From Balanoglossus misakiensis (taxonomy: Eukaryota > Hemichordata), in assembly GCA_040954595.2 (NCBI GenBank), contig CM082593.2:8990001-9054000 (forward strand): a stretch of 64,000 bases of DNA, written 5' to 3'. The stretch's first letter is position 1. Each line of letters begins with the position of its first letter. This document shows, piece after piece, positions 1 to 11,861 of this stretch. A model generated the notes under the pieces. The model was not told the origin of the DNA. It saw only the letters and a program-made list of their open reading frames with translations, and did not search any database. The position numbers and the translations under genes are program-made.

Positions 1-844
1 TGGATGCACAGCAAAAGTATGGGAGGTGACAATCTGTCATATTGTTGTTCACTCAGTAAGAATGTGTCACGGTGACCCATGAAGATTTATTTTGTTGTGA
101 CAATCCAATATTTATTGCATCAAATGTCGCAAGGCCGCACGCAAGCTGAAACACTGTATATTGTTTTATTTCTATCATTTGTGATTTTAGATAGTATTAA
201 TAGTGTTTTAAACACAGAGAGAGCACCTATTTAGGATTCTTAGCCACAAATTTGTTTTTCCAACTGATTATCTGAAATTTTACAAAGCAAAGCGGATAGT
301 TCTGATAGACAGACAAAAGCTACTTGTATGATAAAATTATACTGTTACCAAGTGAAGGAATGTCTTGCTTGTGTCTAGAAATCACAAATTATCACAGTCT
401 ACTGGTTAGGACCTTGCAGGCCTTCAGATATTCGGATGACTGCTTTCAGGACAGTTACACTTGAACATTGCAGCCTTCTATTGCAATTGCACCTTAATCT
501 TTAACCCCAATCTAACCTCTAACATTAACCTCTAACCTCTAACCACTAACCTTAATAGCAGGCAGGAATGTCCACGTTTTCTGTCCTTGAAGTTGATACC
601 CTCTGAATATTTGGCAAAAGTCAGATTGTCTTTACACTTAAACAAAAGTGCCAATGTTGTATGACTGCCTACCAAATATGCTCTCTCTTTCAGTGTTTCA
701 GCTAGCGTGCGGCCTTGCGACATTTGACGTAATAAATGTTGGATTATCGCAACGGAATAATCTTCATGGGTCACTGTGATGCATTCTTCCTGAGTGAGCA
801 ACAATGTGACTGATTGTCACCCCTGTACTTTTGCTTTGCGTCCA
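1..844. mobile_element. Terminal-inverted-repeat element, about 0.85 kb, left end at the window edge
   Basis: Positions 1-156 and 688-844 are inverted copies of each other at roughly 80-85% by eye. The outer ends read TGGATGCACAGCAAAAGTA on the left and, reverse-complemented, TGGACGCAAAGCAAAAGTA on the right. The arms stay alignable through the shared stretch around GTCGCAAGGCCGCACGC. The interior (about 157-687) has no credible coding potential. This is the architecture of a non-autonomous DNA transposon with long terminal inverted repeats. The superfamily is unknown because the left flank, and so any target-site duplication, lies outside the window. The 90-codon ORF over the right arm is a by-product. 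Confidence 0.75.
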
Positions 845-2147
845 CCTTTGCTTTCACTGGAACTTACTACTCCCTTTCAATTTTTGATAATTTAGTGAAC
901 ACAACTGAGTGATTTCACACCTTCCACGGCTTGAATCACCCTAGAAGCAACGCAGCTGTGCACGCTGTCAAGAGCAGTGCGCTGCCATTTCATTCAGTGA
1001 ACAAGTTATCTTTAGACAGGCGTCCTATAAATAGCATCAATAGCCCAGTAACACAAGCAACGCACTGAACGCGTGCGCGCATTGTAACAAATCAGCTAAA
1101 CATGACAAATGATGAAGCAACTTTTGTTGGAGGTCATGCCAAGTGTCTGCGCGTCTGCACAGGCTTATAAAATTAACAGCGGCCCAGGGCCGGTAATAAT
1201 TGCGAAGGGCAGATAAATTTCATTGCCACCTGCCCCGATTTATGCCTACTTGATAAGGTAAACTTTGAATTACTTTGCACTATTTGATTTTGTTTAGAAT
1301 AGGGTGGGGTATGATTGCAAAAAAAATATTATCAAAGTAATTAATCTGATCCTGAATGTTGATCTCCCCCCCAAAAAAAAACAACAACAAAAAAACAACA
1401 CAAAACAATGCACGATAACATGTCTTCGCCAATGGCAGTAAATCATAATTAACACAAAATCTGAGATGTCTTGTCTTAGGATATGTCCAATTTCTAAAAA
1501 AACAGATACATGTAGTAGGATGTAAAAGACAACAGGCACTGAAAACTTGTAAACTTGGCATGGGCAAGGCAGTGTTTCATCCAGGACACAGGTGAATTAG
1601 GCGTTCTGTTCGGGGAAACAAACAATCAAATAAATAAACAAACAAACAAACAAACAAAAAAGAAACAACAACCACCATCAGGATAAACAACGCAGTGTCT
1701 TGAATTGAACCACCCATTCGCGCGATCGAGCAGCTGACACAAGAAGTGGCTTGTGTCAAAGGTCCCGTCCGTATGCCAGTAAATTGTCATATAGTGGGAA
1801 GGTGTCCAACTCCCACTTGAAAACTGCTCGACACTGTTGAATATTTGCCATTTTTTAGCCTCTAAATGTCTGACATCTATAAAATTTCTACCCCATTTTA
1901 AAACATCAATAAACAGGCTATCATATCAGCATCCATTTATCAGTCTCTTTTACTACTGGTTGTTGCTAGCGCGTAAAAAATATGACAACATCACAGTTTT
2001 TGAGGGGCATAGCAAGTCGTGGGAACATCAGGGTGTTTTATTGGAGCGGACTTCGTAACCCCAGGTCAATTTCAAATACTTTCACTAGTAATAGTATTTC
2101 ACTAGGCCTACTTTACACTGGATATAAAAACGACATTATATTATATC
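845..2147. other. Non-genic stretch with simple repeats
   Basis: No convincing gene on either strand. It holds an A-rich run with (CAA)-like sequence at about 1,370-1,405 and an (AAAC)n microsatellite at about 1,625-1,665. Short ORFs across these runs are lysine/asparagine or phenylalanine/leucine strings caused by the simple sequence. Confidence 0.6.
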
Positions 2148-2250
2148 ATGCTACCGTCCACAATTCTGATTGGACGAGAGCTCAATCCAGCGATGCTAAA
2201 ATACTCAATAATGCACTGCTAGCAGTGCTAAAACAGGCCCCTGAACTAGC
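2148..2250. repeat. Dispersed repeat segment shared with 22,325-22,425
   Basis: This segment, containing TGATTGGACGAGAGCTCAAT, reappears in the opposite orientation near 22,325-22,425. The shared stretch runs through the CAGTGCTA and ACTCAATA landmarks. Two dispersed copies point to an interspersed repeat of unknown type. The overlapping 116-codon ORF is not considered a gene. Confidence 0.6.
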
Positions 2251-2548
2251 ATACGGCAGCCAAAATGTGCGGTTAAACCACAGTCGCGCGTGTTTAAACC
2301 AAATAAATAAAACAAAAATACTGTTGAATTAACGGACATTTTATTTTGGAACTGCTCTGTGGAAATATTTGTCACTTTGCCACGCGCGATGCCCATCTTG
2401 TCACTTTTTGTCGTCTGCTTCATGTTTAATGCTCAATCCCGGCCGCTCGTGTTTACATTCATCGTCGCCATGTTTCATGATCGTAATTTCTCTTTCTGAT
2501 GCCGTTTCGTTAAGAAAATGACACTGATATGCCACGAAAACAATTGTT

Positions 2549-2706
2549 AATATAATAGCAATAACCCCCGCCTCAGTCGGGTATACACTCGATTTGGGTA
2601 CAATTCGCTCCATATAGCACTCGCCTGACAGCTCGTGCTATATGTCTCGAATTGTACCCAAATCTCGTGTATACCCGCCTGCGGCGGGGCTTATTGCTAA
2701 AATATT
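2549..2706. mobile_element. Fold-back (palindromic) MITE, 158 bp
   Basis: Two 72-bp arms (2,549-2,620 and 2,635-2,706) are reverse complements at about 85%, separated by a 14-nt loop. Shared internal landmarks are TTTGGGTACAATTCG and GGGTATACAC. The outer end is AAT(A/T)TA-TAGCAATAA. It would form a long single hairpin in DNA or RNA. The compact palindrome without an internal gene is typical of fold-back MITEs. A target duplication could not be defined. Confidence 0.8.
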
Positions 2707-3166
2707 CTTTCTTAGTAAGTACGATGTGCCAATGTCAGCATACTTGATAAGTAACAGCCGTGGTAAAATTTGTCCAAAAGAAGCTATGATTATGTAAATT
2801 TTATGGGAATTAGCCCTGACTCTATGATTTTTCCCAGGGAGAACACTGTCCTGATATATTGTCCCCCGAAAATGTGATCTGTCCCCCTTTCTAACCTGCT
2901 GCGGGTCACAATGTTCCCATGCTTTCAAAAGCTGGCTGGACTTTGATGTGTCAAACTTCTTTCAACAAAAGGGAACATGTAGCCAGGTAAAAGACAGCAC
3001 ATATTTTGTAAGAACCGTAGTATAGTTTTTATCAAAAATTTAATGCATTTCTGTTTCAAGGCTGAAGTAGTGCGGATTAATCCTTGTTCATAGGTTGTCA
3101 CACTCTTTAAGTACCACTATTTTCATATCCATAGAAAAAATTTCATAAAATGTATGATCTCCAACG
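2707..3166. other. Non-genic stretch
   Basis: Unremarkable AT-rich sequence. A 96-codon minus-strand frame at 2,638-2,928 runs into the fold-back arm and shows no recognisable domain. Confidence 0.5.
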
Positions 3167-3595
3167 ATGAATCACAGGGAAATTTTTTACGACTTTTCTG
3201 CTAGTTTATTTTATGAGACCATTAAAAGGCTTCCTGTCATTATAGGGAATACTCTCATTTGCATGTTGCATATTTGCTGCATTTTTATCACCAAGCTTTT
3301 CAAATTCTTCTACGGATGCATTGATATCAGGGGACAACAGTGTTATTGTTGCAAATCCCATGGTTTAGACCCCCAAGGCACCGGCTATTCTTTGTTTTTG
3401 AATGAAGCTGGTTTTCCCTCTGGGCCCTCTAAGTCAGTTATGCATGTGCAATTCATTGTTAATAACATTGCCTCTGCTGGATTGACAGTTGCAGGGGTTA
3501 ATCATAGCACCTCACAAATGACCCACAAGACTGACAAATTGGTTGAAGACCTGGAGAAATTCACGCAAAGTGAATACTGCTGGGAGCTACATTGA
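3167..3595 (+). CDS. Weak candidate ORF of 142 codons, possibly a terminal exon
   Basis: An ATG-to-TGA frame whose second half has a more protein-like composition than the surrounding frames. From about residue 66 it reads LDPQGTGYSLFLNEAGFPSG and ends in a charged amphipathic stretch (KTDKLVEDLEKF). The first half is hydrophobic and cysteine-rich (CMLHICCIF) and looks like translated non-coding DNA. No family is recognised. If real, the 3' half may be a last exon read from an upstream acceptor, with the AT-rich sequence after 3,595 as 3' UTR. It may equally be a chance ORF. Confidence 0.25.
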   Translation: MNHREIFYDFSASLFYETIKRLPVIIGNTLICMLHICCIFITKLFKFFYGCIDIRGQQCYCCKSHGLDPQGTGYSLFLNEAGFPSGPSKSVMHVQFIVNNIASAGLTVAGVNHSTSQMTHKTDKLVEDLEKFTQSEYCWELH

Positions 3596-4436
3596 AACAC
3601 ACTGTAGACAGACACATTTCACAATACCATCCAATATGCTATGGCATCAACATTCAATCAGTCACTGTTAAACATTCAGTCTGCATGACTTGTGTACTTT
3701 CCACCTTGTTGTAAGAGTTGCTCGATTTGCTTGACATCTCTTGCTTTGGCTGTATTTGCCTGAATGGCAAATCTGCAAATTGTTTGAAATCTTTTATTTT
3801 ATCTTTGATTGTAATCATTTATCTTGTTTGAATACTTTTTTTTAGTTTTGATGCAATTTTTCTGACCTTTACTTAGTGTTTGTAGTTGTTTATTCCACAA
3901 CATTGTTTTTGTTTAAAACCCAAGTTGTGAGTTTTCTCAAGAAGATACGAGTGACAGTTTGAAAAGCGAAAAAAAAAATAAAAACAAAAAAACTGACTAG
4001 AATACTGGCGTAGCTTGTTCACTCGATTGCTGCAATACAATGTATGGATCGGAAATCAAGCAAGTTTTTCATGTAACTTTTGTTTCATAACCAAAAAAAA
4101 ACAACTACATTATTTTTGTCTTTCAAGTGCAACCTCCAATGAAAAGTTACAATGAATCGGTAGCAGATCATGCAAATGCCTGTTGATCTCCGACCTATTT
4201 GAAACTCAAGTAAAATGTGTGGACACAAGATTTTGAAGTCCCTGATAAGAAATGTTTACCCACTTATGATAATAAAAAAAAAGGACCGCCCTAACCATGG
4301 CACATGAGAACACGTCTTAAAATTTTTCTCGGGGTGCCTCAAGTAAATTAGATTTTGAAATGTCCTCTGAAATGCCCCAACCAGTCTTGGCCCAAACTGC
4401 CCCCCCCCCTCCTCAGTAATACCCATTTTGATACAC
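3596..4436. other. Non-genic AT-rich stretch
   Basis: No supported gene. It contains A-runs near 3,968-3,990 and 4,093-4,103 and a C-run near 4,400-4,411. Confidence 0.5.
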
Positions 4437-4745
4437 CTGTCTGTCTGTCCGTCCGTCCATCCGTCCTTCCGTCCGTCCATCCGTCTGTCTGAGTGAGTGA
4501 GTGTACACATGTATTTGTCCAAACTTTTGAATAGTTTAGTTAGTTAGTTAGTTAGTATATAGTTAGTTAGTTAGTAAGTAAATTAGTTATTTAGTTAGTT
4601 AGTATAAGTTTAGTATTTAGTTAATTAGGTTTATTAGTTTAGGTAGCATAGGTTTAGTTAGCATACATTTATTTACTTAGTTTATTTACTCAGTGTATAT
4701 ATTTATTTATTTTATTTATTTAGTTCAATGCAGATGTGTACACTT
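4437..4745. repeat. Compound microsatellite: (CTGT/CCGT/CCAT)n, (GAGT)n, (TTAG)n, (TTTA)n
   Basis: Consecutive tetranucleotide tracts: variants of CTGT/CCGT at about 4,437-4,492, GAGT at about 4,490-4,503, TTAG-rich sequence at about 4,530-4,640 and TTTA-rich sequence at about 4,690-4,730. The 88-codon minus ORF at 4,256-4,522 (RMDGRKDGWTDGQTDR) is the translation of this microsatellite. Confidence 0.9.
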
Positions 4746-4814
4746 ATTATTAAAAAAAATATATATATATTTTAAATGTGTGGTCTTATATCTGCACTGA
4801 CTGGAGGGGTAATA

Positions 4815-5170
4815 TGAATTCTGGCTGCCTTAAATAGGATTTCACTTTGTGCTAGGGGGGTCAAATCACATTGCATTCTGGGCAAAAAGTCGACAACCCA
4901 CTGTAGTAAGAGATAGAAGAAATGATATGTTTACTGTATTTCATGACTTCCTTTGGTCAAACATGTCCGTTTTTGTAGTTAGCAACTCATTTTAACTTTT
5001 TTCACATTTTGTTATTTTTTATGTTAAAAAGTTTCAGAATGACCCATCATCACTTGGGCTCATGAACTCCCATTTTTTAAACATGGCAAAATCGGCCATC
5101 TTGAAATTGTGTTGACCATATGAGATTTTCATCACTCACTTAGGTAGCTTAAAACCTATTTAAGGTTGGG
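4815..5170 (+). repeat. Dispersed repeat, copy A (family also at 24.94 and 33.33 kb)
   Basis: This block matches 24,937-25,285 and 33,338-33,680 over most of its length. Shared landmarks include TTCTGGCTGCCTTAAATAGG, GTCAAATCACATTGCATTCT, GTAGTAAGAGAT(A/G)GAAGAAA and AATCGGCCATCTTGAAATTG. The other two copies sit inside the tandem segmental duplication. This one lies alone about 20 kb away, so the block is also an interspersed repeat or a dispersed fragment of that duplication. It has no ORF conserved across the three copies. Confidence 0.8.
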
Positions 5171-6239
5171 AGGATTGGTTGCTGTAACCGTGGAAGTACT
5201 AGAGAGTACCTCCATGCTGTAACAAAGCTTTGATTTATTCTGAGGGGCGGAGGCACGAGAAATTGGGGTCAATCAGTCGTGTTAAATGCAGATCTCTCCC
5301 AGCAGCAGAAAATTTAATAAGTGTTACCCTCCCTCTATATTAGTCCAAATTTGTATAATGACGTAACCCTCGCATAAAGGGGTATGTTAAATTTAGATGC
5401 AAGTATGCCACCTCAGCTTGGTCATATCAAACTGTACCCACAGTGCTTCAATGTGACCCTCTCTCTAGTCCTCATTTGTATAATGTGCGTCTACCACAAA
5501 GGACCATGTTAAGTTTCCACCTTCTTGGTCCCATAAAATCTATCCAAATAAACAAGGTTGTTTATGGTTTTACCACCATCAAGAATCAGGAATACAGAGG
5601 TAATTGACCAAACAATACAATTCGGACTTAAATCATAATTGTATAATTATAAAATTCTGAGTTCTCACTAAGCAGGCGCTGGGCCATCAAGACATCTGGT
5701 CAGCTACTTTGCAGAACAGGTCACCTATTCTTTCTCTATCAACAGTACCAGAGAATAGCACCATGGCATTCTAAGTTTGTCAATCAACCAACCAAGTGAA
5801 AAACAAGATCCTAATTCAACCGTTGCCATTACAAATAAACTTCAACATTTGAAATCAATGTCAGAGCAATTAATGTTGTAAAGTTAAAGGTCTGATGAAC
5901 CATTATTGCCTTTGAACATCACCACATTATGACTCTGTGAGATGATCAATGAAGGACTGTGGCGGCTGGCAACTTAGTATAGGTTGCAAGATCAAAAATG
6001 TTTAGTTCTACTTTTTCTAGTGTTTGTTAAATATACCATAATTTTCAGTGATACCCTTGAAAAAATAAGCTCAATGTCTCTTCTTTACATCTACATGATT
6101 TGATGAGAATTGACTAATGTTTACAACAAAAACAACTGTTGTATTGTTTTGTACTAAAAAGAATAATCTTATTATGGCTCAATAGTAAATTTTAAAAATA
6201 ACAGTGTAAAACCAGGCAGAAACACAACAAAATCATGTC
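5171..6239. other. Non-genic stretch
   Basis: No gene supported. The right part (about 6,130-6,239) is probably the 3' untranslated tail of the minus-strand retrotransposon described next. Confidence 0.5.
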
Positions 6240-8145
6240 ACCACAAAAAGGACAAAAATATTATACATATCAGGGATTAACTTTCCTGGTGGCCATTGGC
6301 ACAAAGCTGTTGCTGAACCTCAGCTTAGATCACTTAAACCCCGGTGCGGAAAGTCCTGGGGTTCGGATTAACGTGTGTTTGTATAGTTGTTTATTTGGGA
6401 GTGGTCGTTGTGCATAATGACTGTGTAATTGCTCTCATGTACACAGAAAATAATTGAACACTTCACACTTCCACACGATTGACAACTGTTTGAATGGCGT
6501 GGTTATTGTTTCCCAGGGACTCTTCTGAAAAGCACTGAAACCAGATTTCTCCCAAAATCATCGTTGTTTCATAAGCTCGTGTACTTTTTCGTCGATAACT
6601 TTATGTTGTGTGTGTTTATAAAGCCAACTACTGTCGTTGTGTGGTGTAATTCTTTATGCTTGGACCTGTTTGGGCCGATTTTCATAGAGCCAAGATCGTT
6701 GGTGTTGTCTGTTGTCAGTCAAACGTCATTAAGATTCGCCACTGATTTGGAGGGACTTTTATACCCCGCACCGGGGTTTAAGGCAACGACATCTATGACT
6801 TGAGGGTAACATTTCAAAGGAGAAATACAATGGATGGTTTACATCAGCAGTGATTGCACAAGCTCTGAGAGAACCGGTGTGGGTCTCCCAAAAGATGCTT
6901 GTTGCTTTTAACAATGGAAAGCAATAACACACATTGCAGTAAGTCCAGAGTGGTTCAACAATACTCCAGTACAACAAAAGTAGCAGATGTGAATTAACAT
7001 GAAAGGAACACAACCTCTTGAGCATGTGCAATCTTTGCTGTCATTTCTTTTGAATAGCTGTTGTGTGCTGACTAAAGGAGAGTTAATTGTTAAGAATATC
7101 ACCAAGATACTTAAAAAAGACCACCTGTTCATTGGGTTCACCATCAATACAAATTGGGACATTTTGTCCTGATACCCGACGAAAGTTAACGTTAAGTTCT
7201 TTTGTCTTTGAAACATTAAGCTGTAGAAAATTTGAATTACAGCTATTAGAATAATACTTTGCCAAGTTTACATATTCCGTTTCCGAGTTTGTGTCATTTA
7301 AAAGAACAAGTACAGCTGCACTATCAGAGAATTGGAAAGAAATGAACTAGTTGAACAATTACTCTGGCAATCATTTGTATAGAAAATGAACGAAAATGGG
7401 CTAAGCCTGAAGACACAGCCTTGGGGGCACTGGTGTTGGTGAAGACCACAGTAGATAGGCCTCCCCTACTCTCACAATGTGGTCTGTCAGTTAGGAAGTT
7501 ATAAACCCAATAAACTATTGCAGGTGCATGGTGCACCTACCTGCAATGATATGTCTATCATAATGTGACGCTAAGTGGTGTTGAAAGAAGAACTGAAGTC
7601 GATGAATATAATCCTGGCATAGTGCCCGGCTTTATCAAGGTGTTTTAACAATTTATGAAGGAGACAAGCAGCTGCATCATCCGTACCTTTAGGATCTACT
7701 TTTGACTGAACATAGGGGAGAAGATGAGACAATATCAAACATTTCCTTCTGAAGGATGTTGCTTTAGCTCTGAAGAAAAAGTAATTTTAGGAACTGGGAA
7801 AATTTTTGAAGTCCTCCAAATTTTGGGTGTAGTGCCTGTATCAATAGAGCGCTGAAAGAAATTCTGAAACAAGGCCTCTAGTCCATCCACGCACGCCTTC
7901 AGCACACTGCCAGTTATACCATCTGGGCCAGGGGCTGTCCAAGGTTTCATATACGGTACTTGAATTGTCGCACTACATCACCCAGAGTGATGACTACATC
8001 ATTCTGGCATGGGGGTGGACAGGAGGACAGCCTCCTGTCACACTCCTCAGAGAAGTCTTGCTTGTCAAAACCTTGTATAAAATATGTTAATATCAGAAGC
8101 CAATGATTGTGAATCTGAAGGAGATAAAACTCGTTGTACACTGAT
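6240..8145 (-). pseudogene. Decayed Rex/CR1-like non-LTR retrotransposon (reverse transcriptase pseudogene)
   Basis: Minus-strand fragments in three frames add up to the order expected of a non-LTR ORF2. The pre-RT region has DFSEECDRRLSS at about 8,050. The RT entry motif PWTAPGPDGITG is at about 7,920. A residual strand IVYWVYNFLTDRP is near 7,500, followed by a degraded TSAPKA where a PQG motif would be. Next come LNVSKTKELNVNFRR near 7,200 and FKYLGDILNN at 7,083. The conserved tail NSFVP-ATRKVN sits next to a stop at 6,270, beyond the MITE. The composition resembles the Rex1/CR1 group. Multiple frameshifts and stops and a 440-bp insertion show it is dead. The 5' limit is uncertain and homology may reach about 8,300. 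Confidence 0.85.
6338..6777. mobile_element. piggyBac-like MITE with TTAA target duplication
   Basis: A 440-bp insertion bounded by perfect 12-bp inverted repeats, ACCCCGGTGCGG at 6,338-6,349 and CCGCACCGGGGT at 6,766-6,777. Each is directly flanked by TTAA (6,334-6,337 and 6,778-6,781). TTAA duplication is the hallmark of piggyBac-type transposition. The site is independently supported: removing the element plus one TTAA rejoins the minus-strand retrotransposon frame, so that the decayed RT tail ...RCLK continues into the conserved C-terminal NSFVP block. No transposase is encoded. The small ORFs inside are not genes. Confidence 0.85.
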
Positions 8146-8302
8146 TTGACCAGACATCTTTTTTCAAATTCTGAAAAGCTTTCCTCATTGGGCGCATGAT
8201 TTCATGACACAATAGACAATAAGGTACAGTTGTGTTTGTGGGTGCTCCATAAGGCATTCGTTTTGAGACTAAGTGATAGCTCTGATCCTGCCCACCCAGC
8301 AC

Positions 8303-11300
8303 TCGTGTAAATCAAAACTTAAAGTGTTAAATTTTCCGCTCATGCAGTGATTGAAATGGCATGGCATTTGACCTTACCCCCTCCTGCTCCTCTCCATAGT
8401 TGTGTCTGGAGCCCTGATGGGGGATAGGTCTCATTTTATAGCACACAATAACCGGTAATGTTTTCGGTTGGGTTCACAGCAGAAGTACTGACACGGCCAT
8501 AATCAAAACTATTGTTTTCCCTTACTGTGTTTTCTTCCTTTGAAAATGATAATCATTGGATATGTAGAGACTGTTTATTTTCTTCTGTTTAAATCTGAGA
8601 AAGATGACTGTAAATTACCCCTTCCAACCTCATGCAGTTGTCTGTGGTATCTACATGTGTACCTGGTATCTCAAAGTTTTAACAGCTTCAAAACATTTAT
8701 GCCAACCAGACTGAAACTAATTTTACTTTCCGAACAATGTTTTTGTCACTGATTCTAATCTAATTACCAGATGGAATACTACACAAATGGGGAGGTCACA
8801 TAAGAAATCAGATACTGTGCATCTAACTGCACAAATACCATTATCCCTGACCACAACTGGGTATCATTGGCAAACATAATCATTTACAAGTACGTACTAT
8901 GTAATGGAATACCAGCTGTATAATGGAACACTCAATCGACAAGAATATAGCTCTATGAAATGTGACCTTCACCTTCTATTATTTTGAAAAAATGCCCCCC
9001 CCCCCACAATTGCCCCCCCCCCCCATGCATTAGCTGAACACTCCCTTGGTTAGACATGGGTCTAGGTGCCAGTAGATTGCTGGATAAATTCAGAATGTGT
9101 GCAAAGAGACATGTACATCATCTGATCTGCTTGGCCTCTATATACTTGTATATGTTAACGTCCAAACAAACCGATCCTTGTAGCCCAATCAAAGCACACC
9201 GTGGGGTTAGATTGTAAGCAGTCTAACTGCACAAATTCATTTTGCAAGCAAGCCTGTTTTAATTTATACCACATAACAAAATCCCTACCTTCAATAGTTT
9301 TAAGTGAGTGTATTCTGGTACAGTGCAGTGTTTCCTTGTAATGTTTCAAACCTGCGCACACATAAACAGTAGCTAAAAATAAACAGTATTCTGCTACATG
9401 AAAGCTCATTCAGTGCAATGATGCCATTGCTCATCTGAGCTTCAGAAAACTTTGGGTACAACACTGTCCACTAGCAGTGTTATATCTGAAAATAGAAAGT
9501 CGGTTTGTATTTACAAGATTCAAAACGTACTCCACTACTCAACTCCTATAGTAAAAAAATTGGCACACAAGCCAATTTGAGAATCTCCAACACAATAAAT
9601 GGGACAGTAACAGGAGTTGCATGAAAGCTTGGCCACTCATAGAAAAATAACAGAACTTAATATCACATTAAGGCCCCATGAGCTGCAACTCAATAAAAAT
9701 TTGTCATGCTTTCAATCTCTCCAATAATCTTGGAAAGGCTTTTAATTCTGTCAGCTGGAAAGTAAATAAATATGAAGGTTTTTTTTGTGAGTGAATTTTG
9801 TTAAAAAACTTGGATGTCCAGAAACTGCCTCCAATGTGTGTTCGTTTTTTTACCTGGCAGTGTGTTAAAAATTCACACTATCCAGATTTTCTAAAATACC
9901 ACTGTTTGACTTTCTGGAGGTATTAATAGCAATATGCGCATACTACAGTAGTTATCTACTCTTGCAATAGACAGTTGAAGAAATGGGTGTGGCACCTTTT
10001 TATTCTTCATTGTACATACTGGTATTTACATAGCCACAATCGAGTTTACTGATTTGTTTGTGTACACCGACCAGTAAACTTTAACTTAATTGGACGATTC
10101 AAAAGTAAAATCATGAAAATATTTTTAAATTAATACCAGATTCACACAGGGCAAAATTCTCAGTGTTTGAGAGACATTACTTGCCTATGGTAAATACAGA
10201 GGATTAATCCTTTGATTCGCCTCTTGTCCACATACAACATTTATGTATAGGCACTATGACTTGGCCCCATAGACAATGGGTTGTTTAGAGGTATTAATCC
10301 TTACACCGGCGCAGGTCGTCAAAGCCGTCTCGAATCTGAGACGTTTCAGCACCACTTGAACTGATAACAAATAATTATTTATGCAAGTATTTGATCTGAG
10401 ACATTTTAGAAACGTATTAATGGTCCCTGTGTAACCCCCATATAAAATTGTGCTTAATTAAATTGGCAGTTTAATCAGTAATGCCCTGACAGTGGATCTG
10501 ACTATAGAGAAAATTTCCACGTATCATTGTCATGGATTTCTGGTGGAGTGACCATGAGATAGGCAATAGACCTGTTATGCATGAATGGATCACCAATTAT
10601 GTATGAGGTGCATGTATATTTGATTTCAAGAAAAGAGTTTAAATGAATTTTGGACATTCCATGCCATATCACACTGTTCACTGGCATGGACTAACAGAGT
10701 ATGGGAGGGGGGGGGGACATTTCTTGAGCATAAATTGCACAATCTAAAGGAGAGAGGTGGGAAAAGATTCCTCCATACACCTGAAAAATTTTTAAAATTT
10801 AATTCTTTGCTTTGGCTAGATCATCAATGCATTGCATTTTGTTGCCATGCTATAGCAAGAACCTGGCAATGGAAAATCACATACAACCACCTGCCAAATG
10901 CCAAATCCTTGAATTTTATAATCGTGAAAATAAATTTCATCAACCATTAGGCCAAACTGCACTAATACCGTGTACAAAATACATGAAAATGTTGACGTTG
11001 GATCCAACTTGTGTGAGTTTCAGTGCTCATTCATAGTTCACTGTTGAGGTACCCGATCATTGTAACAATGTCAGGAGATGCAGCATGAAAGAGGACGTCA
11101 ACAAAATGAATATAACTATGAGTAGAAAGGATGCCAACCCCCCCCCCCCCCACTTCAGTGTTTATATGAATCCTTCCATATTCATGACACAACCATTCTG
11201 GTCAGTTTTAATTATAGCAATCAGATCCAGAAACTACTTGCTTGCAAAGTTTTCTGCCCAAGGTTTTAAAAAGCTAGGTCCTGTACGTGCATGTACAACT

Positions 11301-11606
11301 CATTCAAAATAACATCACCATTGCATGATAGAACAGCCATACACAAATTCGTTAATAGATGCACACCTGCAGTATGATTACAACCACACATGTACTCACT
11401 TTATCTACAGGTATATACATTTATGATCATTATATACAATTAATAGATGTTTGCTTCCCAAATTTACAGACCAAACATTTCAATTTCTTAATTAAAAGCC
11501 AATAAATTCTGTACCTGCCAATAACCTCTGTTCCATTTCAATATCTACATGAATAAGAGCATAAAAAAGGTTAACATTAGGTGAATCTTGAATTTGAAGG
11601 AAAATA
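8303..11606. other. Non-genic stretch with poly-C runs
   Basis: I see no supported gene in about 3.3 kb. It contains two C-runs near 8,994-9,023, a G-run near 10,705-10,716 and a C-run near 11,139-11,150. The ORFs of 60-84 codons here overlap on both strands and lack recognisable motifs. Confidence 0.55.
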
Positions 11607-11861
11607 TTGAGATCTGGGAATGTATTGTATAGACTTCAAATGAGCAGAAGTCAGCCTCAAAGTTTTAAAAGATTTATTACACTGTCAAAGACTGAGTCCA
11701 TAACAAAGAAATGTGGGCGGGGTTTCTTGAATGAGAGGGCTCTTGGCAAGTTTGGGGTGGGGCTATGGAATATCCTCCCGCTGTCTGAGGATGACAGTTT
11801 TGACAATGTTTTGGTTTGGTCCTTAACTACAAGAATAAATTTCATGTATCTTGTTTTATAA
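11607..11861 (+). pseudogene. Possible 3' remnant of a non-LTR ORF2
   Basis: A plus-strand frame contains FLNERALGKFGVGLWNILPL and ends at a stop at 11,861, followed at once by AATAAAAGG. The pattern 'FGVxLWNxLPL' about 40 residues before a stop resembles the C-terminal block seen in the clearer retrotransposons of this window (SVCAPILWNNLPL at 31.6 kb). The rest does not match well, so this is a tentative call. Confidence 0.3.

Noticed and set aside
2205-2928. Cluster of minus-strand ORFs (72, 70 and 96 codons)
   Set aside because: They lie on a dispersed repeat and the two arms of a fold-back element. Frames change between them and nothing is recognisable.
4256-4522. 88-codon ORF rich in D, G, R and T
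   Set aside because: Translation of a tetranucleotide microsatellite.
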